Shown in pieces: positions 52,849-59,819 of a stretch of DNA of 64,000 nt. Origin of the DNA: DASRHY01 sp035650275. GTDB lineage: Bacteria; Actinomycetota; Actinomycetes; Propionibacteriales; Kribbellaceae. The notes beneath the pieces are model-generated. The model was not told where the DNA came from. It searched no databases and saw nothing but the letters and a program-made list of their open reading frames with translations. The stretch spans positions 14,243 through 78,242 of the forward strand of contig DASRHY010000129.1 of assembly GCA_035650275.1 (NCBI GenBank), read 5' to 3'. Numbering within the stretch: the first letter of the stretch is position 1; the number at the start of each line of letters is the position of its first letter. The translations under genes and the position numbers were made by a program.

Positions 52849-53607
52849 ATGGCAGGCGAGCAGGCCGGTCCACCGGCCCTGCACATCGCGATCGACAGCA
52901 CCGGCGCGGCGATCGTGGCGATGCCAGTCGGCGTGCTCGCCCTCTCGACCGCGGTGCAGCTGCGGAACACGCTGCTGGTCTGCATGGGCGGCCAGCCCCC
53001 CGCGGTGATCGTCGACCTGACGAGGTTGCACGTCCAGGCCCCGTCGCTGCTGAGCATCTTCGCCGTGGTCGCCCGGCGTTCCGCGCAGTGGACGGGCACC
53101 GAGCTCGTCCTGGTGTCCGGGTCGCCTGCCGCCGACCGGCCGAACGTGCGCACCGCGGCAGTGTCCCGGTTCGTCCGGGTGTTCCCGTCCCAACGCGCTG
53201 CGCGGATCGCGGTGGCACGGACGGCCGGACGGCGCGAGCTGCGGGCCCGCCGGCTGGAGGCCGTCCCGAGCGCGGTGCCCGAGGCGCGGAGGTTCATCCG
53301 GTCCGGTTGCCAGCAGTGGCGGTGCGGCGTCGCCGACGACGCCGAGTCCGTCGGCGCCGAGCTGGTCGGCAGCACGGTGCGCTACGGCCGGACCGCGCCT
53401 ACCGTGCGGCTCGAGCTCCGTCCGCACCTGCTGACGGTGTCGGTGGCCGGCCGCAACCCTGATCTCACCCTGCCGGCGCCGGAGACCGGCGACGTCGCAC
53501 CCGAGCGTGCGTACGGGATGCGCATCATCGACGCACTGGCCTCGGGCTGGGGAAGCGTCCCCGGACCGGGCGGGAAGACGGTCTGGGCAACCCTCTTGAC
53601 GGCGTGA
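52849..53607 (+). CDS. STAS domain fused to a RsbW-like HATPase domain
   Basis: 252 residues from ATG 52849 with GAGG eight bases upstream. Residues 1-105 fold as a STAS anti-sigma-antagonist (AIVAMPVGVLALSTAVQLRN; PAVIVDLTRLHVQAPSLLSI). The usual phosphorylated DSS is replaced by APSLLS. Residues ~140-252 follow the actinobacterial RsbW-type ATPase pattern: SVGAELVGSTVRYGR (N box, Asn missing) and AYGMRIIDALASGW then GGKTVWATLL. Antagonist and kinase are normally separate proteins. With both sites altered this may be a sensor or scaffold in a sigma-factor switch. The 293-base gap before it has no gene. Confidence 0.7.
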   Translation: MAGEQAGPPALHIAIDSTGAAIVAMPVGVLALSTAVQLRNTLLVCMGGQPPAVIVDLTRLHVQAPSLLSIFAVVARRSAQWTGTELVLVSGSPAADRPNVRTAAVSRFVRVFPSQRAARIAVARTAGRRELRARRLEAVPSAVPEARRFIRSGCQQWRCGVADDAESVGAELVGSTVRYGRTAPTVRLELRPHLLTVSVAGRNPDLTLPAPETGDVAPERAYGMRIIDALASGWGSVPGPGGKTVWATLLTA

Positions 53608-53653
53608 CCCCGACGACCGGCCGGCGCGCGTCGTACGAGAAGAGGGTCGCCCG

Positions 53654-54622
53654 TCAGGCGGTGCCCTCGTCGCCGTAGGTGGTGACGTGGACGTGGTCGT
53701 AGTGGTTCGCGGTGGTCGAGCCGCGGTCCTCCATCGGCCGCCAGCCCTCGCTGCTGCGCTGCACGGTCCAGATGTGCTGCGCCCAGATGACCTCGCTGAC
53801 GCCGAGCTCGGAGGCGTGGTCGCGGACCCACTCGGCGATGTCGTCACCGAGCGCGGAGTCGCTGCCGATCATGATGTCGAGGGCCCGGCCGACGCCGTGC
53901 TCGCCACCGCCGCCGCGAAGCCCGCCGTACGAGTCGACGCCCGGGAACAGCGCGCAGACCGCACGATGCACCCGGATCGTGTCGGGCAGCAGCCCGTCCT
54001 CGACGCTCGACCCGTCCGCGCACGGCGCGCTGGACACGCCGCCGGTGACGGCGGGGTCGGGCTTCTCCCTGGACAGGAACTCGGTCGCGACCCAGCCGAT
54101 CTCGTCGCTCTGGATTACCTGGGTCCAGGTGCCGCTCACCTTGCCGGTGATGCTGATCTTGTCGCCGACGCTGAGCTGGTCGAGGATCGTGAAGTGCTTG
54201 CCGGCACCGGCCCGCACGTTCAGCGCGACGGTCGCGTACCGGCTGCCGACGGCCTTGGGCGAGGCGGTCACGGTCGGCTTCGGCGTGGCGGCGGTCCGCT
54301 TCGGCGCCGTCGGCGTGGCCTTGGTCGCGGGCCGCTTGGACGCCGTGATCTTCGGCCGGGCCTGGTTCCGGCTGGAACGGAGCTCGCGGTGGGCCAGCGT
54401 GGGCGTCATCGTGACGGCCGGTGTGGTGAGCTCCGAGGCCGTCGTCGCCGGCTCGTCCCCGACGGCGGCGAGCCCCAGCCCGCCGGCGGCGAGACCTGCC
54501 ACGACGGCGCCCGCGGTTCCGAGCCGGACGTACCGCGAACCGTTCGAGAGGGGACCCAGTGAGAGGGAGGACTTAGGGCCGTTGGACCGATGGCGCGCCA
54601 TTTTGTGGCGAGCTCGAGTCAC
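53654..54622 (-). CDS. SH3b protein with D-Ala-D-Ala carboxypeptidase-like C-terminus
   Basis: 322 residues from GTG 54622 (ATG 54601 also possible). One membrane/signal helix (TAGAVVAGLAAGGLGLAAVG) is followed by a Pro/Ala/Lys/Thr-rich linker and a bacterial SH3 domain (residues ~128-185, VALNVRAGAGKHFTILDQLS then WVATEFL). The C-terminus is related to M15-type zinc peptidases: GEHGVGRALDIMIGSDSALG and the closing NHYDHVHVTTYG, both with metal-ligand histidines. The same C-terminal domain occurs in the protein at 57836-58966. It likely acts on peptidoglycan outside the cell. Confidence 0.8.
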   Translation of the reverse strand: MTRARHKMARHRSNGPKSSLSLGPLSNGSRYVRLGTAGAVVAGLAAGGLGLAAVGDEPATTASELTTPAVTMTPTLAHRELRSSRNQARPKITASKRPATKATPTAPKRTAATPKPTVTASPKAVGSRYATVALNVRAGAGKHFTILDQLSVGDKISITGKVSGTWTQVIQSDEIGWVATEFLSREKPDPAVTGGVSSAPCADGSSVEDGLLPDTIRVHRAVCALFPGVDSYGGLRGGGGEHGVGRALDIMIGSDSALGDDIAEWVRDHASELGVSEVIWAQHIWTVQRSSEGWRPMEDRGSTTANHYDHVHVTTYGDEGTA

Positions 54623-54748
54623 AGCGAATCACCCATCCTGGTCGAGACCAAACCGTTACCGAGAGAGGAGTCAAGCACAGTTCTGAGGCGACGTCACATC
54701 CCAGATATGTGATAGCGCGGCGTGTCGTCATACCACTACCGAGGGGAG

Positions 54749-55711
54749 TCACTCCGAGGCTCTGAGGTAGCGCTCCGCGAGCGTTCTCAGGTGTTCCTTG
54801 AGCTCCTGCGGCTGAAGCACATCGAAGTCGGCACCGAGCAGCCCCAGATATGTAGCGGCGGTCTCCAGCGTCTCGGTGCCGGTGGTGAACAGACAGGTGT
54901 TCTCGTCGACCGCTTCGAACTCCCCGATGTACGCCGGTACCCGTCCGGTGACGTCGTCCTTCGATGTGTGCAGCCGGACCCGGACCTCGAACCGCCAGCC
55001 CGCTCCCCACGTTCCGCGGGTGACCCAGTCTCCAAGGTCGGCCGACGGCAGCTCGCGCGGCGTGAACCGCGGCCCGGCCGGCGTCCGCGGCACGATCCGG
55101 TCGGCCCGGAACGTGCGCCAGTCGTCCCGGTCCAGGTCCCAGGCCACCAGGTACCAGCGGCGCCCCATCGCCACCAACCGGTGCGGCTCGGTACGGCGCA
55201 GCGTCGTCGCGCCCGCGTGGTCGGCATAGTCGAAGCGCAGCCGCTCGTGGTCCCGGCAGGCCGCCGACAGCGTGGTGAGCACCTCGGCGTCGACAGTCGG
55301 GCCGCTGCCCGGCACCGGCACCGTGTAGGCCTGTAGCGCGTTCACCCGGCGGCGGAGCCGGGACGGCAGCACCTGCTCCAGCTTCGCGAGCGCTCGGACG
55401 GACGTCTCCTCGATCCCGGTCACGGCCCCCTGGGCGGCGGTCCGCAGCCCGACCGCGACCGCCACCGCCTCCTCGTCGTCGAGCAGCAGCGGTGGCAATG
55501 CGGCCCCGGCGCCGAGCCGGTAGCCACCGGCCGTACCGGGGATGGCATGCACCGGGTAGCCGAGCTCGCGCAGCTTCTCCATGTCGCGGCGGACCGTCCG
55601 GACACTCACTCCGAGCCGTTCGGCGAGGTCCGCGCCGGACCAGTCGCGATGCAGCTGCAGCAGCGACAGCACCTTGAGCAGCCGGGCCGAGGTCTCGAGC
55701 ATGTGTGTCAT
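54749..55711 (-). CDS. YafY-type regulator: DeoR-like HTH plus WYL domain
   Basis: 320 residues. N-terminal winged helix (LLSLLQ-type start, DLAERLGVSVRTVRRDMEKL near residue 28, GTAGGYRLG). WYL ligand-binding domain near 140-240 (RLRFDYADHAG; RRWYLVAWDLDRDDWRTFRA), and a WCX C-terminal extension. Such proteins bind nucleic acids or small ligands and regulate DNA-damage or stress genes. It diverges from an AlkZ-like gene with a 6-3-6 palindrome between them, so it may control that gene and itself. Confidence 0.9.
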   Translation of the reverse strand: MTHMLETSARLLKVLSLLQLHRDWSGADLAERLGVSVRTVRRDMEKLRELGYPVHAIPGTAGGYRLGAGAALPPLLLDDEEAVAVAVGLRTAAQGAVTGIEETSVRALAKLEQVLPSRLRRRVNALQAYTVPVPGSGPTVDAEVLTTLSAACRDHERLRFDYADHAGATTLRRTEPHRLVAMGRRWYLVAWDLDRDDWRTFRADRIVPRTPAGPRFTPRELPSADLGDWVTRGTWGAGWRFEVRVRLHTSKDDVTGRVPAYIGEFEAVDENTCLFTTGTETLETAATYLGLLGADFDVLQPQELKEHLRTLAERYLRASE

Positions 55712-55726
55712 GGTGGCACGGGTTGC

Positions 55727-55741
55727 GGACAGGATCTGTCC
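55727..55741. promoter_or_regulatory. Candidate operator between the WYL regulator and the AlkZ-like gene
   Basis: GGACAGGATCTGTCC: perfect 6-bp arms around GAT, 16 bases before the WYL start codon on one side and 12 bases before the -10 box of the AlkZ-like gene on the other. Confidence 0.45.
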
Positions 55742-55752
55742 TCAAGGCGAGT

Positions 55753-55758
55753 TACGGT
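55753..55758 (+). promoter_or_regulatory. Putative -10 box of leaderless AlkZ-like transcript
   Basis: TACGGT, seven bases before ATG 55766; no ribosome binding site. Confidence 0.45.
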
Positions 55759-55765
55759 GCTCGGC

Positions 55766-56875
55766 ATGACGACGACGCTGAGCACCCGCGCGCTGAACCG
55801 GGCCACCCTGCAGCGCCAGTGGCTGCTGGAGCGGCAGCACCGCACCGCGCTGGAGGCGATCGAACAGCTGGCCGGCATGCAGGCACAGTCCCCGCTCGCG
55901 CCGTACGTCGGGCTCTGGTCCCGGCTCGACGGCTTCCGCACCGACGACCTGGCGTCCCTGCTGACCGGTCGCGAGGCGGTCCGTGGGTCGATGATGCGCG
56001 CCACCATCCACCTGATGTCGGCACGCGACTTCCTCGCGATCCGGCCGCTGGTGCAGCCGTGCATGGAGCGGGAGATCTACGTCAACCAGACGTACGGCCG
56101 GCATCGCGTCGAGGGACTGGCCATGGCCGCCGTGCTCGCGACCGGAGCCGAGCTGCTCGCGGAGGCGCCGCGCACCGCCGTCCAGCTGCGTGAGCTGCTC
56201 GCCCCGCAGTGGCCGGACCGCGAGCCGCCGGTGCTCGCACACGCGGTTCGCTGCCTGCTGCCGACCGTCCAGGTCCCGCCCCGCGGTGTCTGGGGCAAGG
56301 GCGGCAACCCGACCCTTTCGACCGCCGACGCCTGGCTCGGCCGCTCCGTCACCGGCACCCCGTCGATCGACGACCTGGTGCTGCGCTACCTCACCGCGTT
56401 CGGCCCGGCCGGTGTCGCCGACGTCCAGACCTGGTCCGGGCTGACCCGGCTGGCCGAGGTCGTCGACCGGCTCCGCCCGAAGCTGCGGGTGTACGCCGAC
56501 GAGCACGGCCGCGAGCTGTTCGACCTGGAGGGCGAGGAGCTGCCGCCTGAGGATGTGCCGGCACCGACCCGGTTCCTGCCCGAGCTGGACAACCTCACCC
56601 TCTCGCACGCCGACCGCACCCGTGTGATCAGCGCGGAGGACCAGGCCCGGCTGTCGGAGCTGAACGAGCGCCTGATGATGGGCACCGTGCTGTACGACGG
56701 GTTCGTCGTGGCCTGCTGGAAGCTGCACCGCGGCGGCAGGAAGTCGGCCCGGCTGGAGGTCCGGCCGCTCCGCCGGCTGCCGCGACGCGCCGCCGCCTCC
56801 ATCGTTGCTGAAGGCAACCGCCTGCTCGCCTTCGCCGCCGCCGAGGCCACCACCCGCGACGTCGAGCTGGTGTGA
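55766..56875 (+). CDS. Winged-helix DNA-binding protein, HTH_42/AlkZ-like family
   Basis: 369 residues. Family signature at the N-terminus: LEAIEQLAGMQAQSPLAPYV then GLWSRLDGF near residue 30, and MRATIHLMSARDFLAIRPLV near 75. Middle WGKGGNPTLSTADAWLG, end VVACWKLHRGGRKSARLEVR. This superfamily (DUF1006) includes AlkZ, the glycosylase that unhooks interstrand crosslinks and protects azinomycin producers. The AlkZ catalytic QxQ/QxD-type motif may correspond to MQAQ here. DNA repair is plausible but unproven. Confidence 0.82.
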   Translation: MTTTLSTRALNRATLQRQWLLERQHRTALEAIEQLAGMQAQSPLAPYVGLWSRLDGFRTDDLASLLTGREAVRGSMMRATIHLMSARDFLAIRPLVQPCMEREIYVNQTYGRHRVEGLAMAAVLATGAELLAEAPRTAVQLRELLAPQWPDREPPVLAHAVRCLLPTVQVPPRGVWGKGGNPTLSTADAWLGRSVTGTPSIDDLVLRYLTAFGPAGVADVQTWSGLTRLAEVVDRLRPKLRVYADEHGRELFDLEGEELPPEDVPAPTRFLPELDNLTLSHADRTRVISAEDQARLSELNERLMMGTVLYDGFVVACWKLHRGGRKSARLEVRPLRRLPRRAAASIVAEGNRLLAFAAAEATTRDVELV

Positions 56876-56879
56876 CCCG

Positions 56880-57818
56880 TCAGGCCTTGCGCGGGATCCG
56901 GCTCAGTGAGCGTTCCAATGACCTGACCCGGTCACCGGCCGACGGCTGACCGGCCAGCAGCCCCGGGCGAGACGATGGCGTTCCCGCCTGCCAGCTGTTG
57001 AACACGTCGACCAGCGACGCGCCGTACCCGAGCCTGGCCGACGCGCGATCGGCCCGCTTCTCGGCGTACCGGCTGAACCAGGCGAGCAGCACGGGTGCGA
57101 CGACCGGGGTGATGTACCAGACCAGCCCGAGGGTGCCCTCGCCACGGATCTGGCTGGTCAGGATCATGCCGAGCCAGCAGATCAGCAGGAAGATGGCGAT
57201 CAGCCGCCCGACCGCCGGGACCGCACGGGTCACGGCGGAGATCGCCCGGACCAGCCCGCGGGCGGCACCGAGCAGCAGCCGGGCCGGGATCGAGTACCAG
57301 TACGCCAGCAGGCTGAGCCGTGGGCTGGTCCCCCGCCTGCGGCCGACCTCGCGCGCCAGCACCGCCTCGAGCAGCCGCGGCGGCAGCGACGTGGCCGCCC
57401 ACCGGCTCACCGCCACGGTGCTGCCCGGCACCGTGGCGACAACCGGCGCCTCGGTGTCGCGGACCCGGAGCGTGTACGACGAGTCGTCCACCCCGGCGAC
57501 ATGAGCCACCGGACCGATCGTCAGCGAGAGCCGCTCCCGCTCGACCCCGGTCGGCTCGCGCAGCCGCAGTGCGTACCGGGTCAGCAGCCGCTCGGTCGCC
57601 GGCCAGAGCACGACGGCACCGGAGAGCAGCCAGACGGCGATCACCACGAAGCCCCACGGGTATCCCGGCATCGTGCCGATGATGGACACGATCACCAGGC
57701 TGACGAGGAACCACGGCAGGTCGGTGAGGAGCTGGCGCCCGCCGGTGGCCGGCACGCTCTGCTGCCCGGCCGGACCGAGCTCGGCCGGGTTGTCCGCCGG
57801 ATCTCCAGACGCAGTCAT
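56880..57818 (-). CDS. M48-like membrane protein with destroyed zinc site
   Basis: 312 residues. Membrane helices near 35-50, 55-75, 205-222 and 232-248. The layout is that of an HtpX/M48 protease: LLEAVLAREVGRRRG at 150-163 takes the place of LxAVLAHELGHH, and FSRYAEKRADRASARLGYG near 248-266 is the second conserved helix with the Glu. Both zinc histidines are Arg here (REVGR), so it cannot be a normal zinc protease. It closes the secretion-like cluster. A structural or regulatory role is likely. Confidence 0.68.
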   Translation of the reverse strand: MTASGDPADNPAELGPAGQQSVPATGGRQLLTDLPWFLVSLVIVSIIGTMPGYPWGFVVIAVWLLSGAVVLWPATERLLTRYALRLREPTGVERERLSLTIGPVAHVAGVDDSSYTLRVRDTEAPVVATVPGSTVAVSRWAATSLPPRLLEAVLAREVGRRRGTSPRLSLLAYWYSIPARLLLGAARGLVRAISAVTRAVPAVGRLIAIFLLICWLGMILTSQIRGEGTLGLVWYITPVVAPVLLAWFSRYAEKRADRASARLGYGASLVDVFNSWQAGTPSSRPGLLAGQPSAGDRVRSLERSLSRIPRKA

Positions 57819-57835
57819 GCAGCCTCACACCTGAC

Positions 57836-58966
57836 TCAGTAGAGCGATACGTGGACGTGGTTGAAGTGACCACCGTTGGCGTCCGACGGATCGTAGATAC
57901 CACCGCCGTTGTACGGCTGCCACGTGCCGGTCCGGGACGACCAGATCTGGCCGTACCAGATCACGTAGTGCACCCCGGTGGTGCCGGCCGTCCGGATCGC
58001 CCAGTTCGCGATCTCGTTGCCGGCGGCACGCTGCGGGGTGGACCGGCGCGCATCGTTCCCGATCATCAGGTCGCACGCCTTGCCGCGCGGATGGTCGCTC
58101 GACGGGTTCCAGACGTGCGCGTCCCAGCAGGTGATGCTCCGGACCTTCAGCGCGGCGCGCACACCGGCGACCCAGGCCGCGGTGCGTGGCGTGACCATGC
58201 CGCCGGTGCCGGTCGGGTCCACCACGGAGGCGCTCTGCTCCGGCCATACACCGTTGATCGCGCGGCCCACGATCAGCTCGCTGCTGCCTCCGCAGCCGTC
58301 CATGATCCGGTTCGGCAGCTCGTTCGGGCGCGGGCCGGAGCGGCCGGCGTACGGGTCGCCGGCACGGTCCAGGTCGATGCCCGCGGACGCGGCGATGTCG
58401 CGGGCGGTCTGCTCGTGCCGGGCGTATGTGTCCGGGAACGCCGACAGCTGCACGGCCTGGGCCGCCTCGGTGTACGGCAGCGACATCCAGCCGTCGATGT
58501 CCACCAGGCCGGGCGTGCCCGGCGGCTTGTCCCCGCCGAAGAATGCCTCGATCGCGTACGACGGGTCCTGGATCTGCGCCGGGGTCCCCCAGCCCGCCGA
58601 CGGCCGCTGCTGGAACAGCCCGAGCGAGTCCGCGTCCCCGTAGCTGAGGTTCTGCAGCTGGGACTCCTGCAAGGCGGTCATCAGCGCGACCAGCGTCGCA
58701 CGGCCCGGCAGCCCGCGGCTGACGGCGATCTGGTCGATCAGCCGGGCGAACGCGACCTGCACAGCACGCAGCTCGTCGGTGGGCTGCGGGTCATCGGCCC
58801 GCCCCGCCCCCGGCGGCAGGCAGTTCGCATTCGCCTGGTCGATCTTCGAGCCGAACGGAGCCAGCATCAGCAGGCCGACGACTCCGACCATCGCCGCGGC
58901 CAGGCCGAGCTTGACCAGCAGACCCCGGCCGGTGGCCAGCTCGCCCGGCTCCGGTCCCCCCAGCAT
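57836..58966 (-). CDS. Cell-wall hydrolase-like protein of the secretion cluster (lytic transglycosylase-like + M15-like domain)
   Basis: 376 residues. One membrane helix (LVKLGLAAAMVGVVGLLMLA) near residue 18. Residues ~65-185 resemble the NlpD-like/transglycosylase part of actinobacterial T4SS proteins: ALMTALQESQLQNLSYGDAD then SLGLFQQRPSAGWG, a VirB1-like Glu-containing motif. The C-terminus repeats the M15-like domain of the 53654 protein: HPRGKACDLMIGNDARR and GGHFNHVHVSLY. It would open peptidoglycan for a transfer apparatus. ATG begins one base after the stop of the gene upstream. Confidence 0.78.
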   Translation of the reverse strand: MLGGPEPGELATGRGLLVKLGLAAAMVGVVGLLMLAPFGSKIDQANANCLPPGAGRADDPQPTDELRAVQVAFARLIDQIAVSRGLPGRATLVALMTALQESQLQNLSYGDADSLGLFQQRPSAGWGTPAQIQDPSYAIEAFFGGDKPPGTPGLVDIDGWMSLPYTEAAQAVQLSAFPDTYARHEQTARDIAASAGIDLDRAGDPYAGRSGPRPNELPNRIMDGCGGSSELIVGRAINGVWPEQSASVVDPTGTGGMVTPRTAAWVAGVRAALKVRSITCWDAHVWNPSSDHPRGKACDLMIGNDARRSTPQRAAGNEIANWAIRTAGTTGVHYVIWYGQIWSSRTGTWQPYNGGGIYDPSDANGGHFNHVHVSLY

Positions 58967-58967
58967 C

Positions 58968-59813
58968 TCAGGTCCCCGCTCCGCCGTTGACGTCGCTGAT
59001 CACCCAGCTCGACTCCCGCGGTACCAGCGTGACCAGCAGCGGCAGGTTGAGCTGTACCGGCTTGGAACCGGTGACCTGGATCTTCACCGTGACCACCCGG
59101 CTGATCCGGTTCGGGGTGTCGACCGGCGCCGTTCCCGACCTCGGCGCGGTGACGGGTGCGGCCAGCACCCGCGACGTACCGTTCGCCGTCCTGAGCGCGG
59201 TGTACGTCGAGTCCCCGGCCGCGATGAAGCTGTCCGACACCTCGCGGGTGGTGTAGCGGCCGGCCCTCTCGACCAGCTGCGAGTACGACTCCTTGGCCGG
59301 GTTGCGGGTGTAGAACGACCGCGCCCAGAGCCCGGCCACCCGGCCGGCTGCCGCGACGTCGGCCGCACTGACCCGCTGCGTGGCGACCGGTGGCAGCGGC
59401 GCGGTGGACGACGCCGTACTCGTCGCGGTCGGGCTCTCGGTCGGCACGGTCGAGGTCTGCCCTTGCGAGCCGTCGGCGGAGGGCGCCGTGCCGGGTGCGG
59501 GCGCCGGGGTCAGGAGCCCGATCGGCGGGCGATCGGCCTCGTCGCCGTGCAGCAGCCGCGGCAACGCCGCGCCGAAGCCCAGGACGACGATGACGAGGAA
59601 CACGATGCCCACCACCGCGCCGCCTGGACTGGCCGGCTCGCTGCGGCGCTCGTTGCGCAGCCAGGCCATCCGCTGCGCCTGGTCCTCGCGCCGCCACTTC
59701 CGCTTCGCCCGGCGGCGCTGGCTCCGCGGCAGCTCGTCGAAGTCCTCCGGGTACTCGTAGTCGGCGCGGATCCAGTCCCGCCAGCTGTCCGGTTCACGTG
59801 GGCCGTTCGGCAT
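58968..59813 (-). CDS. Single-pass TcpC/VirB8-like conjugation-type protein
   Basis: 281 residues. Basic cytoplasmic N-terminus (RSQRRRAKRKWRREDQAQRM), one membrane helix at about 66-88 (VVGIVFLVIVVLGFGAALPR), a Thr/Ser/Pro-rich linker, then a ~130-residue outer domain (GLWARSFYTRNPAKESYSQL; VVTVKIQVTGSKPVQLNLPL). This layout matches NTF2-like VirB8/TcpC scaffolds of Gram-positive conjugation systems. Sequence identity to the family is not obvious by eye. Assignment relies on architecture and on the neighbours. Confidence 0.65.
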   Translation of the reverse strand: MPNGPREPDSWRDWIRADYEYPEDFDELPRSQRRRAKRKWRREDQAQRMAWLRNERRSEPASPGGAVVGIVFLVIVVLGFGAALPRLLHGDEADRPPIGLLTPAPAPGTAPSADGSQGQTSTVPTESPTATSTASSTAPLPPVATQRVSAADVAAAGRVAGLWARSFYTRNPAKESYSQLVERAGRYTTREVSDSFIAAGDSTYTALRTANGTSRVLAAPVTAPRSGTAPVDTPNRISRVVTVKIQVTGSKPVQLNLPLLVTLVPRESSWVISDVNGGAGT

Positions 59814-59819
59814 CGGTGA

